A program made the position numbers and the translations under genes. Shown in pieces: positions 1 through 8,061 of a stretch of DNA of 64,000 nucleotides (its first letter is position 1; every line of letters starts with the position of its first letter). The notes beneath the pieces are model-generated. The model saw only the letters and a program-made list of their open reading frames with translations, was not told the DNA's origin and searched no databases. This DNA comes from Microbacterium sp. T2.11-28 (GTDB taxonomy: Bacteria > Actinomycetota > Actinomycetes > Actinomycetales > Microbacteriaceae): contig NZ_CATNHF010000001.1 of the NCBI RefSeq assembly GCF_950097975.1, forward strand, positions 372,001 through 436,000, given 5' to 3'.

Positions 1-228
1 TCCGGGCCGTCGACGCTGCCGTGCGAGACCGTGGACGGCATCGACTGGCTCATCGACGACGCCGAGGCGCCGCGCTACCGGTTCACGACCTTCGGCCGCA
101 CCCCGTCGGTCGAGGTCTACCTCGACTACGACGTGGTCAGCGCACGCTCGGTGCTCGGCTCGCTGTCGTCGGCGGTGCGGATGCTGCCGGCGACCGAGTC
201 GGAATGCACCGACCGGCCGTCCGCCTGA
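1..228 (+). CDS. DUF3515-type lipoprotein, C-terminal part (partial)
   Basis: The open frame runs from the first base to a TGA at 226-228, so only the last 75 residues are visible. The stretch with L-P-C-E-T-V-D-G-I-D-W-L followed by T-T-F-G-R-x-P-S-V-E-V resembles the C-terminus of the actinobacterial DUF3515 family, small secreted or lipid-anchored proteins of unknown function. The family is often encoded beside D-alanine-D-alanine ligase, and here it faces ddl tail to tail with a 3-base gap. The N-terminal lipobox lies outside the window, so membrane anchoring is inferred from the family. Family assignment is moderately sure. Confidence 0.72.
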   Translation, partial: SGPSTLPCETVDGIDWLIDDAEAPRYRFTTFGRTPSVEVYLDYDVVSARSVLGSLSSAVRMLPATESECTDRPSA

Positions 229-231
229 GCC

Positions 232-1317
232 TCAGCGCACCCGCGCCAGGTCGATGAGCTCGGTGAGCAGCTCGTCGTAGGGCAGCCCCGAGGCGATCCA
301 GCACTTGGGGAACATCGAGATCGGCGTGAACCCGGGCATGGTGTTCACCTCGTTGACGAAGAACTCCGTGCCGGTGAAGAAGAAGTCCACCCGCGCGAGC
401 CCCTCGCCGCCGACGGCCTCGAACGCGCGCGCGGCGACGCGCTGCATCTCCGCCAGCTCGCCGGGACGGAGGTCGGCCGGGCACACCAGGTCGATGCCGG
501 GCGCGTCGAGATACTTCGCCTCGAAGTCGTAGAACTCGCGGCCGGTGATCACGATCTCCCCGGCGACGCTCACGCGCGGCGGGGCGCCATCACGTCCCTC
601 GAGCACTCCGCACTCGACCTCGCGGCCGGTCACCGACTGCTCGACGAGCACGGTGGCATCCTCTGCGAACGCGACATCGAGCGCCGCGTCGAGCTCGTCC
701 CACGCCGAGACCTTCGAGACGCCGACGCTCGATCCGGCCCGGGCCGGCTTGACGAACACCGGCAGGCCGAGCGCGCGCACGCGCCGCTCCCACAGCTCGC
801 GCTCCCGGGAGAGATCGCTCCGCGTGAAGGCGACCCAGGGCACCACCGGCACGCCGGCGGACTTCAGGATGCTCTTCGTGGTGTGCTTGTCCATGCCGAT
901 CGCCGACATCAGGAGCCCGGCGCCCACGTAGGGCAGACCGAGCAGCTCCAGGAACCCCTGCACGGTGCCGTCCTCGCCGAAGCGGCCGTGGAGGATCGGG
1001 AAGACGACGTCGACGTCGCCGAGGGACTCCTCCGACCCGTCGGCGCGGACGAGCGTCAGCTCGCGCGACCGGGTCGAGTCCGGCCAGCGCACGCGCGTGC
1101 CGTTGTCGACGACCTCCGGGAGGCTCCCCGCTGTCAGCGCGAACTTGTCGGGGTCGTCGTCCTCGAGCACGAAGGCGCCGTCGCGGGTGATGCCGATGGG
1201 GATCACCCGGAAGCGATCACGATCGATCGCGCGCAGGACCCCTCCGGCCGTGGCGGAGCTGATCGAGTGCTCGCTCGAACGTCCTCCGAAGAGCACCGCC
1301 ACTGCCGCCTTGTCCAT
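232..1317 (-). CDS. ddl: D-alanine--D-alanine ligase
   Basis: This cytoplasmic ATP-grasp enzyme joins two D-alanines for the peptidoglycan stem peptide. The 361-residue length is normal. The N-terminus carries V-L-F-G-G-R-S-S-E-H-S-I-S, the family's substrate-loop motif. The middle has G-S-S-V-G-V-S-K-V and V-E-Q-S-V-T-G-R-E-V-E, and the end has F-F-V-N-E-V-N-T-M-P-G-F-T, the metal-binding E-x-N with the D-Ala site. It is last in the minus-strand run murA - acyltransferase - gpsA - ddl. The ATG at 1317 follows GAGAGGACGCAGG. Its first 101 bases overlap the 3' end of gpsA in another frame, which is unusually long. Confidence 0.96.
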   Translation of the reverse strand: MDKAAVAVLFGGRSSEHSISSATAGGVLRAIDRDRFRVIPIGITRDGAFVLEDDDPDKFALTAGSLPEVVDNGTRVRWPDSTRSRELTLVRADGSEESLGDVDVVFPILHGRFGEDGTVQGFLELLGLPYVGAGLLMSAIGMDKHTTKSILKSAGVPVVPWVAFTRSDLSRERELWERRVRALGLPVFVKPARAGSSVGVSKVSAWDELDAALDVAFAEDATVLVEQSVTGREVECGVLEGRDGAPPRVSVAGEIVITGREFYDFEAKYLDAPGIDLVCPADLRPGELAEMQRVAARAFEAVGGEGLARVDFFFTGTEFFVNEVNTMPGFTPISMFPKCWIASGLPYDELLTELIDLARVR

Positions 1318-2332
1318 CCTGCGTCCTCTCGCCCTTCGGCTTGTCGTCGTCGGTCGTCAGATGAGGCGCGATGTCGCGCGGATCCATCGTTCCGTCCAGA
1401 ACCATCTTGACCTGCTCCACGATCGGCATCTGCACGCCCGCCTCGCGGGCCAGCTGCAGCACCGGCGCCACCGAGGCCAGACCCTCCGCCGTCTGGTTCA
1501 TCTGCTTGACCACGTCCTGGAAGCTGTACCCCTGCCCCAGCAGCCGGCCGGCCGTGTTGTTCCGGCTGAGCGGCGACTGGCAGGTGGCGATCAGGTCGCC
1601 GAGGCCCGCCAGTCCCTGCAGGGTCTCGGGCTCGGCGCCCTGGGCGACCGCGAAGTCGGTCATCTCCACCAGCCCGCGGGTGATGATCGAGGCCTTCGTG
1701 TTCTCGCCGTAGCCGACGCCGTCGACGATGCCGATCGCCACGGCGATGAGGTTCTTGAGCACCCCGCCGAACTCCGTTCCCACCACATCGGTGTTCACGA
1801 AGGTGCGGAAGTAGCCGTTGCGCGCGCGCAGCGCGACCGCCTCCGCCGTCTCGCGGCTGGAGGAGGAGATGACGGCCGCCGTGGGCTGCTCGCGTGCGAT
1901 CTCGAGCGCGAGGTTCGGGCCCGAGGCCACGGCGATCCGCGCCGGATCGCAGTGCAGCTCCTGCTCGATGACCTGGCTCATCCGCAGCCCCGACCGCTTC
2001 TCGACCCCCTTCATGAGGGACACGATCGGCGCGCCCGTCTGGGCGACGAGCGGCCGCACGGCCTTCAGGTTCTGGCGCAGGGCCTGGCTGGAGATCGCCA
2101 GATACACCTGGGTGGAGCCTTCGAGCGCCTCCGACAGGTGGGTCGTGGCGGTCATGCTCCGCGGGAGGTTCACGCCGGGGAGGTACTCGCTGTTGCGGTG
2201 CCCCTCGTGGATCTCCTGCGCGAGCTCTGCGCGCCGCGCCCACATGACGACGTCGGCGCCGCCGTCGGCGAGCACCTTGCCGAAGGTGGTCCCCCAGCTG
2301 CCGGCGCCGATGACGGCCACCCGCGGCCGCAC
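1217..2332 (-). CDS. gpsA: NAD(P)-dependent glycerol-3-phosphate dehydrogenase
   Basis: GpsA reduces dihydroxyacetone phosphate to sn-glycerol 3-phosphate, the backbone for phospholipids. The Rossmann motif V-A-V-I-G-A-G-S-W-G-T-T-F opens the protein. G-V-L-K-N-L-I-A-V-A-I-G and the G-E-N-T-K-A-S-I-I-T-R-G stretch with its conserved Lys and Arg follow. The start is uncertain: GTG at 2332 has a Shine-Dalgarno AGGAGG only 2 bases away. A TTG at 2353, overlapping the upstream stop codon, would add 7 residues. The C-terminus runs about 30 residues past the usual end and into ddl, perhaps because an earlier stop was lost. It lies just after an acyltransferase that could use its product. Confidence 0.92.
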   Translation of the reverse strand: MRPRVAVIGAGSWGTTFGKVLADGGADVVMWARRAELAQEIHEGHRNSEYLPGVNLPRSMTATTHLSEALEGSTQVYLAISSQALRQNLKAVRPLVAQTGAPIVSLMKGVEKRSGLRMSQVIEQELHCDPARIAVASGPNLALEIAREQPTAAVISSSSRETAEAVALRARNGYFRTFVNTDVVGTEFGGVLKNLIAVAIGIVDGVGYGENTKASIITRGLVEMTDFAVAQGAEPETLQGLAGLGDLIATCQSPLSRNNTAGRLLGQGYSFQDVVKQMNQTAEGLASVAPVLQLAREAGVQMPIVEQVKMVLDGTMDPRDIAPHLTTDDDKPKGERTQDGQGGSGGALRRTFERALDQLRHGRRGPARDRS

Positions 2333-2342
2333 GCCCTCCTGC

Positions 2343-3101
2343 CTACGACTCAAGGCGGCCCGTCTCCTTCTGGCCGTGCACGCTCGGGTCCCAGCGCTCG
2401 GCGGGAGGGTTCTGCCCGCGGAGGATGCCGAGCAGGCGCGAGATGTCGGCCATGACCACGTCGGTGGCGGCCACCAGGTTCGTCGCCGTCCTCGTGGCGC
2501 GGTACTCCTCGAGGTCGAGCGCCGGGCCGAACAGCACGCGGACGCGGCGGCGCGGCGGGAACAGCCGCAGCTTGCCGTAGCGCGGCATGATCTCCTGCAC
2601 ACCCCAGGTCGCGACGGGGATCACGGGCAGGCCTCCGGCGAGGGCGAGGCGGACCGCTCCCGTCTTGCCGCGCATGGGCCACATGTCGGGGTCGCGGGTG
2701 AGCGAGCCCTCGGGATAGACGATGACGCCCCGGCCCGACTCGACCAGCTCCTTCGCCTGGGTGATCGTCTGCTTGGCGGCGGCCGCCGTCGATGCGCGTG
2801 CGACCGGGATCATGCCGGTGGCGCGCAGCAGCGCACCCAGCACGGGCACGCGGAACAGGCTCTCCTTGGCCATGAACCGCGGGGCGCGGCCCAGCCGCCA
2901 GGTGGCCACGGCCGTGATCAGCGGGTCGAACTCGCTGTAGTGGTTCGGCGCGAGGACGTACGCCCCCGACTCGGGCAGGTGCTCGCCGCCCTCGATCTCG
3001 ATCTTCGCGAACCACCCCACGGCCGGGATGACCACCGCGGCGGCCGGCCAGAACGCACTCGGCCGGGACTTCTCCGCCGACGCGCGGCGACGCGTTCCCA
3101 T
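2343..3101 (-). CDS. lysophospholipid / 1-acylglycerol-3-phosphate acyltransferase (PlsC family)
   Basis: This 252-residue protein belongs to the LPLAT/PlsC acyltransferases, which acylate glycerophosphate lipids at the inner face of the membrane. The catalytic H-x4-D motif is seen as N-H-Y-S-E-F-D near residue 60. The phosphate-binding motif Y-P-E-G-S-L-T lies near residue 135. A hydrophobic N-terminal stretch fits membrane association. It sits between murA (6 bases upstream) and gpsA, whose product glycerol 3-phosphate starts the same pathway. Acyl-chain preference and exact position specificity cannot be read from the sequence. Confidence 0.9.
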   Translation of the reverse strand: MGTRRRASAEKSRPSAFWPAAAVVIPAVGWFAKIEIEGGEHLPESGAYVLAPNHYSEFDPLITAVATWRLGRAPRFMAKESLFRVPVLGALLRATGMIPVARASTAAAAKQTITQAKELVESGRGVIVYPEGSLTRDPDMWPMRGKTGAVRLALAGGLPVIPVATWGVQEIMPRYGKLRLFPPRRRVRVLFGPALDLEEYRATRTATNLVAATDVVMADISRLLGILRGQNPPAERWDPSVHGQKETGRLES

Positions 3102-3107
3102 CGCGGC

Positions 3108-4481
3108 CTAGCCCGCGACCGAGAAGTCGGCGCCGAGGGCGGCCAGCTTGTCGAAGAGCTTCTCGTATCCGCGGCGGATGATGTCCACGTTGCGGATGAT
3201 CGACTCGCCCTCCGCGGCGAGAGCGGCGATGACGTAGCTGTAGCCGCCGCGCAGGTCGGGCACCACGACGTCGGCGCCGTGCAGCGGCGTGGGCCCGGTG
3301 ATGACCGCCGCCTGCTCGAGCGCGCGGCGCGGGACCCGGCGGTCGGGAGAGGCGATCCCCTCGGGATGCACGACGATGTCGGCGCCCATCTTGTTGAGCG
3401 CCTGCGTGAAGCCGAGGCGGTTCTCGTACACCGTCTCGTGCACGGTCGAGACGCCCTCGGCCTGGGTGAGCGCGACGATGAGTGGCTGCTGCCAGTCCGT
3501 CATGAAGCCGGGGTGCACGTCGGTCTCGACGACCACCGGCTTGAGCGCGCCGCCGCGGCGGAAGCGTATGCCGTCCTCGGCGATGTCGAAGTCGCCGCCG
3601 GCCTTGCGGAAGACGTTCAGGAAGGTGAGCATCTCCTGCTGCTTGGCGCCGGCGACGAAGATGTCCCCGTCGGTGGCGAGGGCGGCGCACGCCCACGACG
3701 CGGCCTCGTTGCGGTCGAAGATGCAGCGGTGGTCGTAGCCGCGCAGCGACTCGACGCCCTCGATGAAGATGACGCGGTTGGGCTCGTACGAGATGATCGC
3801 GCCCATCTTCTGCAGGACCGCGATCAGGTCCATGATCTCCGGCTCGATCGCGGCGTTGCGCAACTCGGTCGTGCCCTTCGCGCGCACCGCGGTGAGCAGC
3901 ACCTGCTCGGTGGCGCCGACGCTCGGGTAGGGCAGTTCGATGTTCGCGCCGTGCAGCCCGTCGGGCGCCGACAGGCGGATCCCGCTCGGGAGCTTGTCGA
4001 CGATGGCGCCGAAGGCCCGCAGGGCGTCGAGGTGGAAGTCGATCGGGCGGTCGCCGATGCGGCAGCCGCCGAGGTCGGGGATGAAGGCCTGGCCGAGCAG
4101 GTGCAGCAGGGGGCCGCAGAACAGGATCGGGATGCGCGACGCCCCGGCGTGCGCGTCGATCTCCTCCATGTGAGCCGAGACCGCCCCGCTGGGGTCCAGC
4201 CGCAGCACGCCTTCGCCGTCGTCCTCCACGGTGACGCCGTGGACCTCGAGCAGCGAGCGCACCACCTGCACGTCGCTGATCTCGGGGACATCGCGCAGCA
4301 CGCTCGCCGACTCGCCGAGCAGCGCCGCCACCATCGCCTTGGTGGCGAGGTTCTTGGCGCCCTTGACGTCCACGCGGCCGCGCAGCGGCCGTCCTCCCCG
4401 GATCGTCAGCACCGTCACCTCGTCTGGTTCGCCGCTGCCTTCCGACGGCGACGGGGCGGACTCGCTCAGGAGGGTGTTCAT
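3108..4481 (-). CDS. murA: UDP-N-acetylglucosamine 1-carboxyvinyltransferase
   Basis: MurA transfers enolpyruvate from PEP to UDP-GlcNAc, the first committed step of peptidoglycan synthesis. The 457-residue EPSP-synthase fold carries K-G-A-K-N-L (Lys43-Asn44) and the flexible-loop motif G-G-C-R-I-G-D-R-P-I-D with Cys140. That Cys is the residue alkylated by fosfomycin. Mycobacterial MurA has Asp at this place and is resistant, so the Cys here predicts no intrinsic target-based resistance. An N-terminal tail of about 25 Ser/Glu/Pro-rich residues precedes the fold. It begins a run of four envelope genes on the minus strand, 66 bases after leuD. Confidence 0.95.
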   Translation of the reverse strand: MNTLLSESAPSPSEGSGEPDEVTVLTIRGGRPLRGRVDVKGAKNLATKAMVAALLGESASVLRDVPEISDVQVVRSLLEVHGVTVEDDGEGVLRLDPSGAVSAHMEEIDAHAGASRIPILFCGPLLHLLGQAFIPDLGGCRIGDRPIDFHLDALRAFGAIVDKLPSGIRLSAPDGLHGANIELPYPSVGATEQVLLTAVRAKGTTELRNAAIEPEIMDLIAVLQKMGAIISYEPNRVIFIEGVESLRGYDHRCIFDRNEAASWACAALATDGDIFVAGAKQQEMLTFLNVFRKAGGDFDIAEDGIRFRRGGALKPVVVETDVHPGFMTDWQQPLIVALTQAEGVSTVHETVYENRLGFTQALNKMGADIVVHPEGIASPDRRVPRRALEQAAVITGPTPLHGADVVVPDLRGGYSYVIAALAAEGESIIRNVDIIRRGYEKLFDKLAALGADFSVAG

Positions 4482-4547
4482 CCGGTGGACCTCACTTGTA
4501 TCTCGAGGAAACGACTGCGTGCCCCGTCGTGAGGGGCGTGCTTCGGG

Positions 4548-5144
4548 CTACGGGACAGGAAGCGTCCGTGGCCGCCACGCCTCACGGCGCGCCTCGAACT
4601 GCGCGATCTTGTCCTCATTGCGCAGCGTGAGCCCGATGTCGTCGAGCCCTTCGAGGAGCCGCCACCTAGTGTAATCGTCGATCTCGAAAGCGGTCTCGAA
4701 CTCACCGACACGGGCGGAGCGCGAAACGAGGTCGACCGTCATCTCGACGCCGGGATCGGCCTCCAGCGCAGCCCAGATGCGTTCGATCTCGGGCTCGCCC
4801 ACCACGCCCGTCACGAGTCCCTGCTTGCCCGCGTTCCCGCGGAAGATGTCGGCGAACTTGGGGCTCAGCACCACGGAGAACCCGTAGTCGCGCAGTGCCC
4901 ACACCGCGTGCTCGCGGCTCGAGCCGGTGCCGAAGTCGGGGCCGGCGACGAGGATGCTCGCCCCCGCGTAGGCGGGCTGGTTGAGCACGAATGCGGGATC
5001 CTGCCGCCAGTTGGCGAAGAGCGCGTCGTCGAAGCCCGTCTTGGTGACGCGCTTGAGGTAGACGGCCGGGATGATCTGGTCGGTGTCGACGGCGGACCGC
5101 TTCAGCGGGACGGCGACACCGGTGTGGGACGTGAACGCGTCCAT
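4548..5144 (-). CDS. leuD: 3-isopropylmalate dehydratase, small subunit
   Basis: With LeuC this 198-residue subunit isomerises 2-isopropylmalate to 3-isopropylmalate in leucine synthesis. It supplies the swivelling domain that closes over the iron-sulfur site. Visible hallmarks are V-D-T-D-Q-I-I-P-A near residue 20, [13 protein letters not shown] near residue 70, and F-A-D-I-F-R-G-N. The ATG overlaps the leuC stop codon by one base (TGATG), so the two are almost certainly translationally coupled. A weak GC hairpin at 4521-4537 follows the gene and could separate it from murA. Confidence 0.96.
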   Translation of the reverse strand: MDAFTSHTGVAVPLKRSAVDTDQIIPAVYLKRVTKTGFDDALFANWRQDPAFVLNQPAYAGASILVAGPDFGTGSSREHAVWALRDYGFSVVLSPKFADIFRGNAGKQGLVTGVVGEPEIERIWAALEADPGVEMTVDLVSRSARVGEFETAFEIDDYTRWRLLEGLDDIGLTLRNEDKIAQFEARREAWRPRTLPVP

Positions 5145-6604
5145 CAGCGGACCTCCGCCTTCGTCGGTTCGTGGCTGAGAGCGGGCAGATCGCTGGGGCT
5201 CGCGAGGCGGCCGAGCACGGCGGTCGAGGCGGCGACGAGCGGCGACACGAGGTGGGTGCGCCCGCCCTTGCCCTGCCGGCCCTCGAAGTTGCGGTTGCTG
5301 GTCGACGCGCAGCGCTCGCCCGGCGCGAGCTGGTCGGGGTTCATGCCGAGGCACATCGAGCAGCCGGCGAACCGCCACTCCGCGCCGAACTCGGTGATGA
5401 TCTTGTCCAGGCCCTCGGCCTCGGCCTCGAGCCGCACGCGTGCCGAGCCGGGCACGACCATCACGCGGACGCCCTCGGCCTTGGTCCGACCCTGGATGAT
5501 CGACGCGAACTGCCGCAGGTCCTCGATCCGGCTGTTGGTGCACGAGCCCATGAACACGGCGTCGACCGCGACGTCCTTCAGCGGCGTCCCCGCGGCGAGG
5601 TCCATGTACTCGAGCGCCCGCTCGGCGGCGGCGCGCTCGTTGGGGTCGTCGAACGAGGCGGGGTCGGGCACGACGCCGCTCAGCGACACGCCCTGCCCCG
5701 GGTTGGTCCCCCACGTGACGAACGGCTCCAGCTCGTTCGCGTCGAGGAACACCTCGGCGTCGTAGACGGCGCCCTCGTCCGACGGGAGCGTGCGCCAGTA
5801 GGCGACGGCGTCCTCCCAGTCCTGTCCGGTCGGGGCATGGGGCCGGCCCTTCACGTACGCGAAGGTCGTCTCGTCGGGGGCGACCATGCCCGCCCGCGCG
5901 CCGGCTTCGATCGACATGTTGCAGATCGTCATCCGGCCTTCCATCGACAGCGCGCGGATCGCGCTGCCCCGGAACTCGAGCACGTATCCCTGCCCGCCGT
6001 TGGCGCCGATCTTCGCGATGATGGCGAGGACGATGTCCTTGGCGCTCACGCCGGGCTTCAGCTCTCCCTCGACCGTGATCGCCATCGTCTTGAACGGCTT
6101 CAGCGGCAGGGTCTGCGTCGCGAGGACGTGCTCGACCTCGCTCGTGCCGATGCCGAAGGCCATCGCGCCGAACGCGCCGTGCGTGCTCGTGTGGGAGTCG
6201 CCGCAGACGACCGTGATCCCCGGCATCGTCAGTCCCAGCTGCGGACCCACGACATGGACGATGCCCTGGTCCTTGTCGCCGAGCGAGTGCAGCCGGACGC
6301 CGAACTCGGCGGCGTTGCGCCGCAGCGTCTCGATCTGCGTACGGCTGGTGAGGTCGGCGATCGGCTTGTCGATGTCGAGGGTCGGGGTGTTGTGGTCCTC
6401 GGTCGCGATCGTGAGATCGAGGCGCCGCACCGGCCTGCCCTCGGCCCGCAGCCCGTCGAAGGCCTGCGGGCTCGTCACCTCGTGCACGAGGTGGAGGTCG
6501 ATGTAGAGGAGGTCGGGCTCGCCGTCCTCTCCCTTGACGACCAGGTGGTCGTCCCAGACCTTCTCGGCCAGGGTGCGCGGGCGATCGGGAATCGAAGTGC
6601 TCAT
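5144..6604 (-). CDS. leuC: 3-isopropylmalate dehydratase, large subunit
   Basis: LeuC is the aconitase-type subunit that holds the [4Fe-4S] cluster of isopropylmalate isomerase. The three cluster ligands appear as Cys355 in G-S-C-T-N-S-R and Cys415 and Cys418 in [21 protein letters not shown] is the usual active-site stretch. Length (486 residues) is normal. Upstream lie a Leu-rich 16-codon leader and an 11-bp hairpin, so expression probably responds to leucine or leucyl-tRNA. The ATG at 6604 follows CTGGAG. LeuB is encoded 21 kb away in this window. Confidence 0.97.
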   Translation of the reverse strand: MSTSIPDRPRTLAEKVWDDHLVVKGEDGEPDLLYIDLHLVHEVTSPQAFDGLRAEGRPVRRLDLTIATEDHNTPTLDIDKPIADLTSRTQIETLRRNAAEFGVRLHSLGDKDQGIVHVVGPQLGLTMPGITVVCGDSHTSTHGAFGAMAFGIGTSEVEHVLATQTLPLKPFKTMAITVEGELKPGVSAKDIVLAIIAKIGANGGQGYVLEFRGSAIRALSMEGRMTICNMSIEAGARAGMVAPDETTFAYVKGRPHAPTGQDWEDAVAYWRTLPSDEGAVYDAEVFLDANELEPFVTWGTNPGQGVSLSGVVPDPASFDDPNERAAAERALEYMDLAAGTPLKDVAVDAVFMGSCTNSRIEDLRQFASIIQGRTKAEGVRVMVVPGSARVRLEAEAEGLDKIITEFGAEWRFAGCSMCLGMNPDQLAPGERCASTSNRNFEGRQGKGGRTHLVSPLVAASTAVLGRLASPSDLPALSHEPTKAEVR

Positions 6605-6645
6605 GTGTCTCGTACTCCAGGATGGGGGTGTGCCCGCGACGGACT

Positions 6646-6684
6646 CCGCGACGAGAGAGGGCTCAGAACGAGATCTCGTCGCGG
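6646..6684 (-). promoter_or_regulatory. hairpin in the leuCD leader (attenuator-like)
   Basis: The arms at 6646-6656 and 6674-6684 are an exact 11-base inverted repeat (CCGCGACGAGA against TCTCGTCGCGG on the transcript). They are separated by a 17-base loop. The upstream arm lies inside the coding part of the leader peptide, right after its Leu codons, and the leader stop codon is in the loop. A ribosome pausing on those Leu codons would therefore control folding. No U-run follows, so control by translation or by a factor-dependent terminator is as likely as intrinsic termination. Confidence 0.65.
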
Positions 6685-6713
6685 CCGCTAAGGAGAAGAC
6701 GAGCCAACCGCAT
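6663..6713 (-). CDS. Leu-rich leader peptide of leuCD
   Basis: A 16-codon reading frame, [16 protein letters not shown], lies 58 bases upstream of leuC. It holds four Leu codons (TTG, CTT, CTC, CTT), three of them consecutive. CTT and TTG are scarce codons in these GC-rich genes, the usual design of an amino-acid attenuation leader. A candidate -10 box (TAATCT, 6720-6725) lies so close that the transcript would start at or next to the ATG, making it leaderless. Leader-peptide control of leucine genes is known in actinobacteria; that this frame is translated is an inference. Confidence 0.65.
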   Translation of the reverse strand: MRLARLLLSGRDEISF

Positions 6714-6719
6714 CGGCTC

Positions 6720-6725
6720 AGATTA
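6720..6725 (-). promoter_or_regulatory. candidate -10 box of the leuCD leader transcript
   Basis: TAATCT on the minus strand ends 6 bases before the leader ATG at 6713, which would place the transcription start at the ATG. No convincing -35 box is visible, which is common in high-GC actinobacteria. It overlaps the 3' edge of the terC-leuC gap. Confidence 0.4.
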
Positions 6726-6730
6726 CCACT

Positions 6731-7852
6731 TCACGACCGACGGTCGTCCGGCTCGGGCGCGTGCGGGTCGGCCACCGTCGGCGGCGTGCCCTTCTCCTCG
6801 GCGACGACCTCCGCGGCGGCCACCGGGGTCGACTCCGCCGGTTCGCCGGCCGCGGCGCCGACCGGCACCGCCGCACGCTCGCGCGCCGAGGCCACCAGGC
6901 TGGCGACGGTCGCGACCGCCATCGAGACGACGATCACGCCCAGCGACATCCACGTGGAGATCTCGGGCGCCCACTCGATGTGCTCGCCGCCGTTGATGAA
7001 GGGCAGCTCGTTCACGTGCATGGCGTGCAGCACCAGCTTGACGCCGATGAAGGCCAGGATGAAGGCGATGCCGTAATGCAGGTAGCGCAGCCGGTCCAGG
7101 AGGTCGCCGAGCAGGAAGTAGAGCTGGCGCAGTCCCATCAGGGCGAAGATGTTCGCCGTGAAGACGATGAACGGGCTCTGCGTGATGCCGAAGATCGCCG
7201 GGATCGAGTCGATGGCGAACAGCAGATCGGTGACGCCGATCGCCGCGAACACGATGATCATCGGCGTGAAGATCTTCTTGCCGTCGACGACGGTCCTCAC
7301 CTTCGCGCCGTCGTACTCGTCGGAGATGTCGATCGTGCGGCGCAGCAGCCGCACGATGAAGTTCTCGCGCTGCGCGTCGTGGTCGTGGGTGCCGCCCGGG
7401 AAGGCCTGCCGCCACGCCGTCCACACCAGGAACGCGCCGAAGATGTAGAACACCCAGCTGAACTGCTCGATGATCGCGGCGCCCGCCAGGATGAAGAGGC
7501 CGCGCAGGACGAGCGCGATGATGATGCCGACCATCAGGACTTCCTGCTGGTAGCGGCGGGGCACCGAGAACTGGCTCATGATGAGCACGAACACGAACAG
7601 GTTGTCGATCGACAGGCTGTACTCCGTCAGCCATCCCGCGACGAACTGGCCGGCGAACTCTCCCCCCGCGAAGATCCACATCAGCAGCGCGAACACCAGC
7701 GCCAGCGTGACGTAGAAGACCACCCACAGCGTCGACTCCCGCGTGGACGGGATGTGCGGACGCTTCAGGATGATGAGCAGATCGGCGGCGAGGATCAAGG
7801 TCAGCACGACGAGCGAGCCGATCTCGAACCAGATGGGGAGGTCGAGGTCCAT
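6731..7852 (-). CDS. TerC/Alx-family integral membrane protein
   Basis: This 373-residue polytopic membrane protein matches the TerC family (tellurite resistance TerC, Alx, and manganese-exporter relatives). About nine hydrophobic segments are visible. The family signature E-Y-S-L-S-I-D-N-L-F-V-F lies near residue 80 and carries the acidic residues inside a membrane segment. F-A-I-D-S-I-P-A-I-F-G-I-T appears later. The last 60 residues are Ala/Glu/Pro-rich and probably cytoplasmic. A structured RNA-like leader precedes the gene, which for this family suggests control by Mn2+. Substrate is not certain; a metal-export or metal-insertion role is inferred from the family. Confidence 0.88.
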   Translation of the reverse strand: MDLDLPIWFEIGSLVVLTLILAADLLIILKRPHIPSTRESTLWVVFYVTLALVFALLMWIFAGGEFAGQFVAGWLTEYSLSIDNLFVFVLIMSQFSVPRRYQQEVLMVGIIIALVLRGLFILAGAAIIEQFSWVFYIFGAFLVWTAWRQAFPGGTHDHDAQRENFIVRLLRRTIDISDEYDGAKVRTVVDGKKIFTPMIIVFAAIGVTDLLFAIDSIPAIFGITQSPFIVFTANIFALMGLRQLYFLLGDLLDRLRYLHYGIAFILAFIGVKLVLHAMHVNELPFINGGEHIEWAPEISTWMSLGVIVVSMAVATVASLVASARERAAVPVGAAAGEPAESTPVAAAEVVAEEKGTPPTVADPHAPEPDDRRS

Positions 7853-7895
7853 ACGGGCCTTTCAGAGGGTGACGGAACGCCGAAAGTCTCTCCCC

Positions 7896-7985
7896 CGCCG
7901 AAGCGGCGCGCGCCCGGGCCCCCGACGGTGGGGTCCGTGATGACGGACGCGCGAGGCCGGGATACTCCCTCTCGCCCTGACAGAG
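7896..7985 (-). ncRNA. structured 5' leader of the terC gene, candidate yybP-ykoY (Mn2+) riboswitch
   Basis: The 200-base leader on the minus strand contains AGGGAGTATCCC (7959-7970) and then a perfect 6-bp hairpin with a four-base loop (GTCCGT / ACGGAC, 7933-7948). A GGGGGCCCGGGC stretch follows at about 7912-7923. The GGGAGTA loop recalls the conserved loop of the yybP-ykoY manganese riboswitch, which commonly controls TerC/Alx-type proteins. A further hairpin near 7896-7910 sits close to the gene. Classification rests on a remembered consensus plus gene context and needs a covariance-model search. Confidence 0.45.
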
Positions 7986-8061
7986 TACCGCCCCGCGGCC
8001 GGGGCGGAGGACACGCTGAGACCATCGGCTCATTGCCGACACTCCTGTGCTGAGAGACGAT

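Noticed and set aside
1818-4532. 904-codon plus-strand frame opposite gpsA, the acyltransferase and murA
   Set aside because: It is antisense to three clearly recognisable enzymes, has no family features, and its composition is that of a GC-rich complement.
4517-4540. Strong terminator between leuD and murA
   Set aside because: Only a 5-bp GC stem with a 7-base loop and no T-run; too weak to list as a terminator.
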